Assembly: GCA_954871525.1 (NCBI GenBank)
Contig: OX940863.1
Coordinates: 7,044,001 to 7,108,000 of the forward strand
Direction of reading: 5' to 3'
Source of the DNA: Parietaria judaica
Lineage: Eukaryota; Streptophyta; Magnoliopsida; Rosales; Urticaceae
DNA: 64,000 nt
Below the pieces are notes generated by a model. It saw only the letters and a program-made list of their open reading frames with translations. It was not told the DNA's origin and did not search any database. Within the stretch, counting starts at the first letter, position 1. Every line of letters begins with the position of its first letter. A program made the position numbers and the translations under genes. This document shows positions 37,991 to 51,500 of this stretch, one piece after another.

Positions 37991-40900
37991 TGTAAAATAA
38001 AGAAATGCTATAGGAAATACTATAGCATTTCTTATAGCATTTCCCATCAACAATTTAAACCTTGCATATTTTTGCATGAGAACTCTTGTTATATTCAAAT
38101 TCCAATGTATAAGCCCTAAAATCATTATTTTCTCAATTGGTTCGAAATTTAAGGTTGTAAAAAAGTCAAATAAAGAAATGCTATAGGAAATGCTATAGCA
38201 TTTCCTATGACATTTCTCGTCAACAATTTAATCTTTGCATATTTTTGCATGAGAACTCTTGTTATATTCAAATTCCAATGTATAAGCCCTAAAATCATTA
38301 TTTTTTCAATTGGTTCGAAATTTAAGGTTGTAAAAAATGTAAAATAAAGAAATTCTATAGGAAATGCTATAGCATTTCCTATGGCATTTCTCGTCAACAA
38401 TTTAATCCTTGCATATTTTTTCATGAGAACTCTTGTTATATTCAAACTCCAATGTATAAGCCCTAAAATCATTATTTTTTCAATTGGTTCGAAATTTAAG
38501 GTTGTAAAAAATGTAAAATAAAGAAATGCTATAGGAAATGCTATAGCATTTCCTATGGCATTTCTCGTCAACAATTTAATCCTTGCATATTTTGGGATGA
38601 GAACACTTGTTATATTCAAATTCCAATGTATAAGCCCTAAAATCATTATTTTCTCAATTGGTTCGAAATTTAAGGTTGTAAAAAAGTCAAATAAAGAAAT
38701 GCTATAGGAAATGTGGCATTTCTCGTCAACAATTTAATCCTTGCATATTTTTGCATGAGAACTCTTGTTATATTCAAATTCCAATGTATAAGCCCTAAAA
38801 TCATTATTTTTTCAATTGGTTCAAAATTTAAGGTTGTAAAAAGTGTAAAATAAAGAAATGCTATAGGAAATTCTATAGCATTTCCTATGGCATTTCTCGT
38901 CACCAATTTAATCCTTGCATATTTTGGCATGAGAACTCTTGTTATATTCAAATTCCAATGTATAAGCCGTAAAATCATTATTTTTTCAATTGGTTTGAAA
39001 TTTATGGTTGTAAAAAATGTAAAATAAAGAAATTCTCTAGGAAATTCTATAGCATTTCATATGGCATTTCTCGTCAACAATTTAATCCTTGCATATTTTT
39101 TCATGAGAACTCTTGTTATATTTAAATTCCAATGTATAAGCCCTAAAATCATTATTTTTTCAATTGGTTCGAAATTTATGGTTGTAAAAAATGTAAAATA
39201 AAGAAATGCTATAGCATTTCCTATGGCATTTCTCGTCAACAATTTAATCCTTGCATATTTTGGCATGGGAACTCTTGTTATATTCAAATTCCAATGTATA
39301 AGCCCTAAAATCATTATTTTCTCAATTGGTTCGATATTTAAGGTTGTAAAAAATGTCAAATAAAGAAATGCTATAGCATTTCCTATGGCATTTCTCGTCA
39401 ACAATTTAATCCTTGCATATTTTTGCATGAGAACTCTTGTTATATTCAAATTCCAATGTATAAGCCCTAAACTCATTATTTTTTCAATTGGTTCGACTTT
39501 TAGGTCGTAAACAATGTAAAATATAGAAATGCGATAGGAAATGCTATAGCATTTCCTATGGAATTTAACGTCAACAATTTAATCCTTGCATATTTTTGCA
39601 TGAGAACGCTTGTAATATTAAATATCCAATGTATAAGCCCTAAAATCATTATTTTTTCAATTGGTTCGAAATTTAAGGTTGTAAAAAATGTAAAATAAAG
39701 AAATGCTATAGGAAATGCTATAGCATAACTTATGGCATTTCTCGTCAACAATTTAATCCTTGCATATTTTCGCATGAGAACTCTTGTTATATTCAAATTC
39801 CAATGTATAAGCTTTAAAATCATTATTTTTTCAATTGGTTCGAAATTTAAGGTTGTAAAAAATGTAAAATAAAAAAATGCTATAGGAAATGCTATAGCAT
39901 TTCCTATGGCATTTCTCGTCAACAACTTAATCCTTGTATATTTTTGCATGAGAACTCTTGTTATATTCAATTCCAATGTATAAGCCCTAAAATCATTATT
40001 TATATCAATTGGTTCAAAATTTAAGGTTGTAAAAATGTCAAATAAAGAAATGATATAGGAAATGCTATAGCATTTCCTATGGCATTTCTCGTCAACAATT
40101 TAATCCTTGCATATTTTTGCATGAGAACTCTTGTTATATTAAAATTCCAATGTATAAGCCCTAAAATCATTAGTTTTTCAAATGGTTCGAAATTTAAGGT
40201 TGTAAGAAATGTAAAATAAAGAAATTCTATAGCATTTCCTATGGCATTTCTCGTCAACAATTTAATCCTTGCATATTTTTGCATGAGAACTCTTGTTATA
40301 TTAAAATTCCAATGTATAAGCCCTAAAATCATTAGTTTTTCAATTGGTTCGAAATTTAAGGTTGTAAAAAATGTAAAATAAAGAAATGCTATAGGAAATG
40401 CTATAGCATTTCGTTTGGCATATCTCGTCAACAATTTAATCCTTGCATATTTTTGCATGAGAACTCTTATTATATTCAAATTCCAATGTATAAGCCCTAA
40501 AATCATTATTTTTTCAATTGGTTCGACTTTTAGGTCGTAAACAATATAAAATAAAGAAATTCTATAGGAAATGCTATAGCATTTCTTATGGAAATTTAAC
40601 GTCAACAATTTAATCCTTGCATATTTTTGCATGAGAACGCTTGTAATATTAAAATTTCAATGTATAAACCCTAAAATCATTATTTTTTCAATTGGTTTGA
40701 AATTTAAGGTTGTAAAAAATGTAAAGTAAAGAAATGCTATAGGAAATGCTATAGCATTTCCTATGGCATTTCTCGTCAACAATTTAATCCTTGCATATTT
40801 TTGCATGAGAACTCTTGTTATATTCAAATTCCAATGTATAATCCTTAAAATCATTATTTTTTAAATTGGTTCAAAATTTAAGGTTGTAAAAAATGTAAAA

Positions 40901-42200
40901 TAAAGAAATGTTATAGGAAATGCTATAGCATTTCCTATGGCATTTCTCGTCAACAATTTAATCCTTGCATATTTTTGCATGAGAACTCTTGTTATATTAA
41001 AATTCCAATGTATAAGCCCTAAAATCATTATTTTTTCAATTGGTTCGAAATTTAAGGTTGTAAAGATGTAAATAAAGAAATGCTATAGGAAATGCTATAG
41101 CATTTCCTATGGCATTTCCCGTCAACAATTTAATCCTTGCATATTTTTGCATGAGAACACTTGTTATATTCAAATTCCAATTTAATCCTTGCATATGTCG
41201 TAAAATATGTAAAATATAGAAATGCTATAGGAAATGCTATAGCATTTCCTATGGAATTTAACGTCAACAATTTAATCCTTGCATATTTTTGCATGAGAAC
41301 GCTTGTAATATTAAATATCCAATGTATAATCCCTAAAATCATTATTTTTTCAATTGGTTTGAAATTTAAGGTTGTAAAAAATGTAAAATAAAGAAATGCT
41401 ATAGGAAATGCTATAGCATTTCCTATGGCATTTCTCGTCAACAATTTAATCCTTGCATATTTTTGCATGAGAACTCTTCTTATATTCAAATTCCAATGTA
41501 TAAGCTTTAAAATCATTATTTTTTCTATTGGTTCGAAATTTAAGGTTGTAAAGATGTAAATAAAGAAATGCTATAGGAAATGCTATAGCATTTCCTATGG
41601 CATTTCCCGTCAACAATTTAATCCTTGCATATTTTTGCATGAGAACACTTGTTATATTCAAATTCCAATGTATAAGCCCTAAAACCATTATTTTTTCAAT
41701 TGGTTCGAAATTTAAGGTTGTAAAAAATGTCAAACAAAGAAATGCTATAGGAAATGCTATAGCATTTCCTATGGCATTTCTCGTCAACAATTTAATCCTT
41801 GCATATTTTTGCATGAGAACTCTTGTTCTATTTAAATTCCAATGTATAAGCTTTAAAATCATTATTTTTTCAATTGATTCGAAATTTAAGGTTGTAAAAA
41901 ATTTAAAATAAAGAAATGCTATAGGAAATGCTATCGCATTTCCTATGGCATTTCTCGTCAACAACTTAATCCTTGCATATTTTTGCATGAGATTTCTTGT
42001 TATATTCAAATTCCAAAGTATAAGCTTTAAAATCATTATTTTTTCAATTGTTTCAAAATTTAAGGTTGTAAAAAATGTAAAATAAAGAAATGCCATAGGA
42101 AATGCTATAGCATTTCCTATGGCATTTCTCGTCAACATTTTAATCCTTGCATATTTTTGCTTGAGAACTCTTGTTATATTCAAATTCCAATGTATAAGCT
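37990..42200 (+). repeat. Distant duplicate of the 11-20.7 kb domain
   Basis: The marker GAAATACTATAGCATTTCTT at 38014 matches 11181 (offset about 26.8 kb). The block from the type C monomer at 39491 to about 40.85 kb matches 16.61-17.98 kb at about 22.88 kb. About 41.4-42.0 kb matches 20.1-20.75 kb at about 21.29 kb. The order is conserved while the offsets step down, so material was lost between the matching blocks here relative to the left copy, or gained on the left. This is a segmental duplication within the array, later rearranged. Confidence 0.83.
41161..41220 (+). repeat. Chimeric double-junction monomer
   Basis: The monomer runs CAAATTCCAA, jumps to TTTAATCCTTGCATAT (normally about 125 bp further on), then jumps back to GTCGTAAAATATG (a spacer normally in the middle). 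Two non-adjacent monomer pieces are joined within about 30 bp. The downstream piece matches the unusual monomer near 18863 (GTCGTAAAATATGTAAAATA). The order fits template switching or microhomology-mediated repair (CAA at the first junction). An assembly error is possible. Confidence 0.85.
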
Positions 42201-44242
42201 TAAAAAACATTATTTTTCAATTGGTTCGAAATTTAAGGTTGTAAAAAATGTAAAATAAATAAATGCTATAGGAAATGCTATAGCATTTCCTATGGCATTT
42301 CTCGTCAACAATTTAATCCTTGCATATTTTTGCATTAGAACTCTTGTTATATTCAAATTCCAATGTATAAGCCCTTAAATCATTATTTTTTCAATTGGTT
42401 CGAAATTTAAGGTTGTAAACAATGTAAAATAAAGAAATTCTATAGGAAATTCTATAGCATTTCCTGTGGCATTTCTCGTCAACAATTTAATCCTTGCATA
42501 TTTTTGCATGACAACTCTTGTTATATTCAAATTCCAATGTATAAGCTCTAAAATCATTATTTTTTCAATTGTTTCGAAACTTAAGGTTGTAAAAAATGTA
42601 AAATAAAGAAATGCTATAGGAAATGCTATAGCATTTCCTATGGAATTTCTCGTCAAGATTTTAATCCTTGCATATTTTTGCATGAGAACTCTTGCTATAT
42701 TCAAATTCCAATGTATAAGCCTTAAAATCATTATTTTTTCAATTGGTTCAAAATTTTAGGTCGTAAACAATGTAAAATAAAGAAATGCTATAGGAAATGC
42801 TAGCATTTCCTATGGCATTTCTCGTCAACAATTTAATCCTTGCATATTTTTGCATGAGAACTCTTGTTATATTCAAATTCCAATGTATAAGATTTAAAAT
42901 CATTATTTTTTTTCAATTAGTTCGAAATTTAAGGTTGTAAAAAATGTAAAATAAAGAAATGCTATAGGAAATGCTATAGCATTTCCTATGGCATTTCTCG
43001 TCATCAATTTAATCCTTGCATATTTTTGCATGAGAACTCTTGTTATATTCAAATTCCAATGTATAAGCCCTAAAATCATTATTTTTTCAATTGGTTCGAA
43101 ATTTAAGGTTGTAAAAAAGTCAAATAAAGAAATGCTATTGGAAATGCTATAGCATTTCCTATGGCATTTCTCGTCAACAATTTGATCCTTGCATATTTTT
43201 TCATGAGAACTCTTGTTATATTCAAATTCCAATGTATAAGCCCTAATATCATTATTTTTTCAATTGGTTCGACTTTTATGTTGTAAACAATGTAAAATAA
43301 AGAAATGCTATAGGAAATGCGATTGCATTTCCTATGGAATTGAACGTCAACAATTTAATCCTTGCATATTTTTGCATGAGAACACTTGTAATATTAAAAT
43401 TTCAATGTATAAGCCCAAAATCATTATTTTTTATATTTGTTTGAAATTTAAGGTTGTAAAAAATGTAAAATAAAGAAATGCTATAGGAAATGCTATAGCA
43501 TTTCCTATGGCATTTATCGTCAACATTTTAATCCTTGCATATTTTTGCATAAGAACTCTTGTTATATTCAAATTCCAATGTATAATCCCTAAAATCATTA
43601 TTTTTTCAATTGGTTCAAAATTTTAGGTCGTATACAATGTAAAATAAAGAAATGCTATAGGAAATGCTAGCATTTCCTATGGCATTTCTCGTCAACAATT
43701 TAATCCTTGCATATTTTTGCATGAGAACTCTTGTTATATTCAAATTCCAATGTATAAGCTTTAAAATCATTATTTTTACAATTAGTTCGAAATTTAAGGT
43801 TGTAAAAAATGTAAAATAAAGAAATGCTATAGGAAATGCTATAGCATTTCCGATGGCATTTCTCGTCAACAATTTAATCCTTGCATATTTTTGCATGAGA
43901 ACTCTTTTTATATTAAAATTCCATTGTATAAGCCCGAATATTATTATTTTTTCAATTGGTTCGACTTTTAGGTCGTAAACAATGTAAAATAAAGAAATGC
44001 TATAGGAAATGCTATTGCATTTCCTATGGAATTTAACGACAACAATTTAATCCTTGCATATTTTTGCATGAGAACACTTGTAATATTTCAATGTTTAAGC
44101 CCTAAAATCATTATTTTTTCAATTGGTTCAAAATTTAAGGTTGTAAAAAATGTAAAATAAAGAAATTCTATAGGAAATGCTATAGCATTTCCTATGGCAT
44201 TTCTCGTCAACATTTTAATCCTTGCATATTTTTGCATGAGAA

Positions 44243-44355
44243 CTCTTGTTATATTCAAATTCCAATTTATAAGCCCTAAAATCATTATTTTTTCAATTGG
44301 TTCGAAATTTTAGGTCGTAAACAATGTAAAATCCGTGCATATTTTTGCATGAGAA
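44243..44355 (+). repeat. 113-bp truncated monomer lacking the palindrome
   Basis: The spacer GTAAACAATGTAAAAT is joined directly to CCGTGCATATTTTTGC at about 44332, deleting about 60 bp that includes the whole palindrome and CTCGTCAACAATTT. The bases AAT are shared at both ends of the deleted interval, a small microhomology. This is the first of six such monomers. Confidence 0.9.
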
Positions 44356-44529
44356 CTCTTGTTATATTCAAATTCCAATGTATAAGCTTTAAAATCATTA
44401 TTTTTTCAATTAGTTCGAAATTTAAGGTTGTAAAAAATGTAAAATAAAGAAATGCTATAGGAAATGCTATAGCATTTCCTATGGCATTTCTCGTCAACAT
44501 TTTAATCCTTGCATATTTTTGCATGAGAA

Positions 44530-44642
44530 CTCTTGTTATATTCAAATTCCAATGTTTAAGCCCCAAAATCATTATTTTTTTAATTGGTTCGAAATTTTAG
44601 GTCGTAAACAATGTAAAATCCTTGCATATTTTTGCATGAGAA
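44530..44642 (+). repeat. 113-bp truncated monomer, second copy
   Basis: Same junction (GTAAAATCCTTGCATA at about 44614-44629) as the monomer at 44243. The next monomer starts with the variant AAGTCTTCTTATATTC. Identical breakpoints show a single deletion event that was then copied. Confidence 0.9.
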
Positions 44643-45140
44643 GTCTTCTTATATTCAAATTCAAATGTATAAGCTTTAAAATCATTATTTTTAACATTAG
44701 TTCAAAATTTAAGGTTGTAAAAAATGTAAAATAAAGAAATGCTATAGGAAATGCTATAGCATTTCCTATGGCATTTCTCGTCAACAATTTAATCCTTGCA
44801 TATTTTTGTATGAGAACTCTTGTTATATTCAAATTCCAATGTATAAGCCCTAATATCATTATTTTTTCACTTGGTTCGACTTTTAGATCGTAAACAATGT
44901 AAAATAATGAAATGCTATAGGAAATGCTATTGCATTTACTATGGAATTTAACGTCAACAATTTAATCCTTGCATATTTTTGCATAAGAACACTTGTAATA
45001 TTAAAATTTCAATGTGTAAGCCCTAAAATCATTATTTTTTCAATTTGTTCAAAATTTAAGGTTGTAAAAAATGTAAAATAAAGAAATGATATTGGCATCT
45101 CTCGTCAACATTTTAATCCTTGCATATTTTTGCATGAGAA

Positions 45141-45252
45141 CTCATGTTATATTCAAATTCAAATGTATAAGCCCTAAAATCATTATTTTTCAATTGGTTC
45201 GAAATTTTAGGTCGTAAACAATGTAAAATCCTTGCATATTTTTGCATGAGAA
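45141..45252 (+). repeat. ~112-bp truncated monomer, third copy
   Basis: Junction GTAAAATCCTTGCATA at about 45225. It is one base shorter because its T-tract is five T's before CAATTGG. Starts with CTCATGTTATATTC. Confidence 0.88.
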
Positions 45253-46454
45253 CTCTTGTTATATTCAAATTCCAATGTATAAGCTTTAAAATCATTATTT
45301 TTTCAATTAGTTCAAAATTTAAGGTTGTAAAAAATGTAAAATAAAGAAATGCTTTAGCATTTCCTATTGCATTTCTCGTCAACAATTTAATCTTTGCATA
45401 TTTATGCATGAGAACTCTTGTTATATTCAAATTCCAATGTTTAAGCCTTAATATCATTATTTTTTCAATTGGTTCGAGTTTTAGGTCGTAAACAATGTAA
45501 AATAAAGAAATGCTATAGGAAATGCTATTGCATTTCCTATGGAATTTAACGTCAACAATTTAATCCTTGTATATTTTTGCATGAGAACACTTGTAATATT
45601 AAAATTTCAATGTATAAGCCCTAAAATCATTATTTTTTATATTGGTTCAAAATTTAAGGTTGTAAAAAATGTAAAATAAAGAAATGCTATAGGAAATGCT
45701 ATAGCATTTCCTATGGCATTTCTCGTCAACATTTTAATCCTTGCATATTTTTGCATGAGAACTCTTGTTATATTCAAATTCCAATGTATAAGCCCTAAAA
45801 TATTTATTTTTTCAATTGGTTCGAAATTTTAGGTCGTAAACAATTTAAAATACAGAAATGCTATAGGAAATGCTAGCATTTCCTATGGCATTTCTCGTCA
45901 ACAATTTAATCCTTGCATATTTTTGCATGAGAACTCTTGTTATATTCAAATTCCAATGCATAAGCTTTAAAATCATTATTTTTTCAATTAGTTCAAAACT
46001 TAAGGTTGTAAAAAATGTAAAATAAAGAAATGCTATATGAAATGCTATAGCATTTCCTATGGCATTTCTCGTCAACAATATAATTCTTGCATATTTTTGC
46101 ATGAGAACTCTTATTATATTCAAATTCCAATGTATAAGCCCTAATATAATTATTTTATCAATTGGTTCGACTTTTCAGTCGTAAACAATGTAAAATAAAG
46201 AAATGCTATAGGAAATGCTATTGCATTTCCTATGGAATTTAACGTCAACAATTTAATCCTTGCATATTTTTGCATGAGAACACTTGTAATATTAAAATTT
46301 CAATGTATAATCCCTAAAATCATTAATTTTTCAATTGGTTCGAAATTTAAGGTTGTAAAAAATGTAAAATAAAGAAATGCTATAGGAAATGCTATAGCAT
46401 TTCCTATGGCATTTCTCGTCAACATTTTAATCCTTGCATATTTTTGCATGAGAA

Positions 46455-46566
46455 CTCTTGTTATATTCAAATTCCAATGTATAAGCCCTAAAATCATTAT
46501 TTTTTCAATTGGTTCGAAATTTTAGGTCGTAAACAATGTAAAATCCTTGCATATTTTGCATGAGAA
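46455..46566 (+). repeat. ~112-bp truncated monomer, fourth copy
   Basis: Junction GTAAAATCCTTGCATA at about 46538. One T is missing in GCATATTTTGCATG, otherwise the same breakpoints as the other copies. Confidence 0.88.
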
Positions 46567-47261
46567 CTCTTGTTATATTCAAATTCCAATGTATAAGCTT
46601 TAAAATCATTATTTTTTCAATTAGTTCGAAATTTAAGGTTGTAAAAAATGTAAAATAAAGAAATGCTATAGGAAATGCTATAGCATTTCCTATGGCATTT
46701 CTCGTCAACATTTTAATCCTTGCATATTTTTGCATGAGAACTCTTGTTATATTCAAATTCCAATGTATAAGCCCTAAAATAATTATTTTTTCAATTGGTT
46801 CAAAATTTTAGGTCGTAAACAATGTAAAATAAAGAAATGCGATAGGAAATGCTAGCATTTCCTATGGCATTTTTCTCGTCAACAATTTAATCCTTGCATA
46901 TTTTTGCATGAGAACTCTTGTTATATTCAAAATCCAATGTATAAGCTTTAAAATAATTATTTTTTCAAATAGTTCGAAACTTAAGGTTGTAAAAAATGTA
47001 AAATAAAGAAATTCTATAAGAAATGCTATATCATTTCCTATGGCATTTCTCGTCAACAATTTAATCCTTGCATATTTTTGCATGAGAACTCTTGTTATAT
47101 TAAAATTCCAATGTATAAGCCCTAATATCATTATTTTTTCAATTGGTTCGACTTTTAGGTCGTAAACAATGTAAAATAAAGAAATGCTATAGGAAATGCT
47201 ATAGCATTTCCTATGGCATTTCTCGTCAACATTTTAATCCTTGCATATTTTTGCATGAGAA

Positions 47262-47374
47262 CTCTTGTTATATTCAAATTCCAATGTATAAGCCCTAAAA
47301 TCATTATTTTTTCAATTGGTTCGAAATTTTAGGTCGTAAACAATGTAAAATCCTTGCATATTTTTGCATGAGAA
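47262..47374 (+). repeat. 113-bp truncated monomer, fifth copy
   Basis: Junction at about 47350. It belongs to a 1153-bp duplicated block with the copy at 48415, whose following monomers share GCTATAGTAAATGC and the ATGAATAAGCCATAATC variant. Confidence 0.9.
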
Positions 47375-48414
47375 CTCTTGTTATATTCAAATTCCAATGT
47401 ATAAGCTTTAAAATCATTATTTTTTCTATTAGTTCGAAATTTAAGGTTGTAAAAAATGTAAAATAAAGAAATGCTATAGTAAATGCTATAGCATTTCCTA
47501 TGGCATTTCTCGTCAATAATTTAATCCTTGCATATTTTTGCATGAGAACTCTTGTTATATTCAAATTTAAATGAATAAGCCATAATCTCATTATTTTTTC
47601 AATTGGTTCGACTTTTAGGTCGTAAACAATGTAAAATAAAGAAATGCTATAGGAAATGCTATTGCATTTCCTATGGAATTTAACGTCAACAATTTAATCC
47701 TTGCATATTTTTGCATGAGAACACTTGTAATATTAAAATTTTAATGTATAAGTCCTAAAATCATTATTTTTTCAATTGGTTCGAAATTTAAGGTTGTAAA
47801 AAATGTAAAATAAAGAAATGCTATAGGAAATGCTAGCATTTCCTATGGCATTTCTCGTCAACAATTTTATCCTTGCATATTTTTGCATGAGAACTCTTGT
47901 TATATTCAAATTCTAATGTATAAGCTTTAAAATCATTATTTTTTCAATTAGTTCGAAATTTAAGGTTGTAAAAAATGTAAAATAAAGAAATGCTATAGGA
48001 AATGCTATAGCATTTCCTATGGCATTTCTCGTCAACAATTTAATCCTTGCATATTTTTGCATGAGAACTCTTGTTATATTCAAATTCCAATGTATAAGCC
48101 CTAATATCATTATTTTTTCAATTGGTTCGACTTTTAGGTCGTAAACAATGTAAAATAAAGAAATGCTATAGGAAATGCTATTGCATTTCCTATGGAATTT
48201 AACGTCAACAATTTAATCATTGCATATTTTTGCATGAGAACACTTGTAATATTAAAATTTCATGGTATAAGCCCTAAAATCATTATTTTTTTAATTGGTT
48301 CGAAATTTAAGGTTGTAAAAAATGTAAAATAAAGAAATGCTATAGGAAATTCTATAGCATTTCCTATGGCATTTCTCGTCAACATTTTAATCCTTCCATA
48401 TTTTTGCATGAGAA

Positions 48415-48527
48415 CTCTTGTTATATTCAAATTCCAATGTATAAGCCCTAAAATCATTATTTTTTCAATTGGTTCGCAATTTTAGGTCGTAAACAATGTA
48501 AAATCCTTGCATATTTTTGCATGAGAA
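48415..48527 (+). repeat. 113-bp truncated monomer, sixth copy
   Basis: Junction at about 48503, 1153 bp from the fifth copy. Carries GGTTCGCAATTTTAGG, a private change. After this copy the 113-bp form is not seen again in the window. Confidence 0.9.
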
Positions 48528-51500
48528 CTCTTGTTATATTCAAATTCCAATGTATAAGCTTTAAAATCATTATTTTTTCAATTAGTTCGAAATTTAAGGT
48601 TGTAAAAAATGTAAAATAAAGAAATGCTATAGTAAATGCTATAGCATTTCCTATGGCATTTCTCGTTAATAATTTAATCCTTGCATATTTTTGCATGAGA
48701 ACTCTTGTTATATTCAAATTTAAATGAATAAGCCATAATCTCATTATTTTTTCAATTGGTTCGACTTTTAGGTCGTAAACAATGTAAAATAAAGAAATGC
48801 TATAGGAAATGCTATTGCATTTCCTATGGAATTTAACGTCAACAATTTAATCCTTCCATATTTTTGCATGAGAACACTTGTAATATTAAAATTTCAATGT
48901 ATAAGCCCTAAAATCATTATTTTTTCAATTGGTTCGAAATTTAAGGTTGTAAAAAATGTAAAATAAAGAAATGCTATAGGAAATGCTATAGCATTTCCTA
49001 TGGCATTTCTCGTCAACATTTTAATCCTTGCATATTTTTGCATGAGAACTCTTGTTATATTCAAATTCCAATGTATAAACCCTAAAATCATTATTTTTTC
49101 AATTGGTTCGAAATTTTAGGTCGTAAACAATGTAAAATAAAGAAATGCTATAGGAAATGCTAGCATTTCCTATGGCATTTCTCGTCAACAATTTTATCCT
49201 TGCATATTTTTGCATGAGAACTCTTGTTATATTAAAATTCCAATGTATAAGCTTTAAAATCTTTATTTTTTCAATTAGTTCGAAATTTAAGGTTGTAAAA
49301 AATGTAAAATAAAGAAATGCTATAGGAAATGCTATAGCATTTCCTATGGCATTTCTCGTCAACAATTTAATCCTTGCATATTTTTGCATGAGAACTCTTG
49401 TTATATTCAAATTCCAATGTATAAGCCCTAATATCATTATTTTTTCAATTGGTTTGACTTTTAGGTCGTAAACAATGTAAAATAAAGAAATGCTATAGGA
49501 AATTCTATTGCATTTCCTATGGAATTTAACGTCAACAATTTAATCCTTGCATATTTTTGCATGAGAACACTTGTAATATTAAAATTTCAATATATAAGCC
49601 CTAAAATCATTATTTTTTCAATTGGTTCGAAATTTAAGGTTGTAAAAAATGTAAAATAAAGAAATGCTATAGGAAATGTTATAGCATTTCCTATGGCATT
49701 TCTCGTCAACATTTTAATCCTTGCATATTTTTGCATGAGAACTCTTGTTATATTCAAATTCCAATGTATAAGCCCTAAAATCATTATTTTTTCAATTGGT
49801 TTGAAATTTTAGGTCGTAAACTATGTAAAATAAAGAAATGCTATAGGAAATGCTAGCATTTCCTATGGCATTTCTCGTCAACAATTTTATCCTTTCATAT
49901 TTTTGCATGAGAACTCTTGTTATATTCAAATTCTAATGTATAAGCTTTAAAATCATTATTTTTTCAATTAGTTCGAAATTTAAGGTTGTAAAAAATGTAA
50001 AATAAAGAAATGCTATAGGAAATGCTATAGCATTTCCTATGGCATTTCTCGTCAACATTTTAATCCTTGCATATTTTTGCATGAGAACTCTTGTTATATT
50101 CAAATTCCAATGTATAAGCCCTAAAATCATTATTTTTTCAATTGGTTCGAAATTTTAGTTCGTAAACAATGTAAAATAAAGAAATGCTATAGGAAATGCT
50201 AGCATTTCCTATGGCATTTCTCGTCAACAATTTTATCCTTTCATATTTTTGCATGAGAACTCTTGTTATATTCAAATTCTAATGTATAAGCTTTAAAATC
50301 ATTATTTTTTCAATTAGTTCGAAATTTAAGGTTGTAAAAAATGTAAAATAAAGAAATGCTATAGGAAATGCTATAGCATTTCCTATGGCATTTCTCGTCA
50401 ACAATTTAATCCTTGCATATTTTTTCATGAGAACTCTTGTTATATTCAAATTCCAAGGTATAAGCCCTAATATCATTATTTTTTCAATTGGTTCGACTTT
50501 TAGGTCGTAAACAATGTAAAATAAAGAAATGCTATAGGAAATGCTATTGCATTTCCTATGGAATTTAACGTCAACAATTTAATCCTTGCATATTTTTGCA
50601 TGAGAACACTTGTAATATTAAAATTTCAATATATAAGCCCTAAAATCATTATTTTTTCAATTGGTTCGAAATTTAAGGTTGTAAAAAATGTAAAATAAAG
50701 AAATGCTATAGGAAATGATATAGCATTTCCTATGGCATTTCTCGTCAACATTTTAATCCTTGCATATTTTTGCATGAGAACTCTTGTTATATTCAAATTC
50801 CAATGTATAAGCCCTAAAATCATTATTTTTTCAATTGGTTCGAAATTTTAGGTCGTAAACAATGTAAAATAAAGAAATGCTATAGGAAATGCTAGCATTT
50901 CCTATGGCATTTCTCGTCAACAATTTAATCCTTGCATATTTTTGCATGAGAACTCTTGTTATATTCCAATTCCAATGTATAAGCCCTAATATCATTATTT
51001 TTTCAATTGGTTCGACTTTTAGGTTGTAAACAATGTAAAATAAAGAAATGCTATAGGAAATTCTATTGCATTTCCTATGGAATTTAACGTCAACAATTTA
51101 ATCCTTGCATATTTTTGCATGAGAACAATTGTAATATTAAAATTTCAATATATAAGCCCTAAAATCATTATTTTTTCAATTGGTTCGAAATTTAAGGTTG
51201 TAAAAAATGTAAAATAAAGAAATGCTATAGGAAATGCTATAGCATTACCTATGGCATTTCACGTCAACATTTTAATCCTTGCATATTTTTGCATGAGAAC
51301 TCTTGTTATATTCAAATTCCAATGTATAAGCCCTAAAATCATTATTTTTTCAATTGGTTCAAAATTTTAGGTCGTAAACAATGTAAAATAAAGAAATGCT
51401 ATAGGAAATGCTAGCATTTCCTATGGCATTTCTCGTCAACAATTTTATCCTTTCATATTTTTGCATGAGAACTCTTGTTACATTCAAATTCCAATGTATA

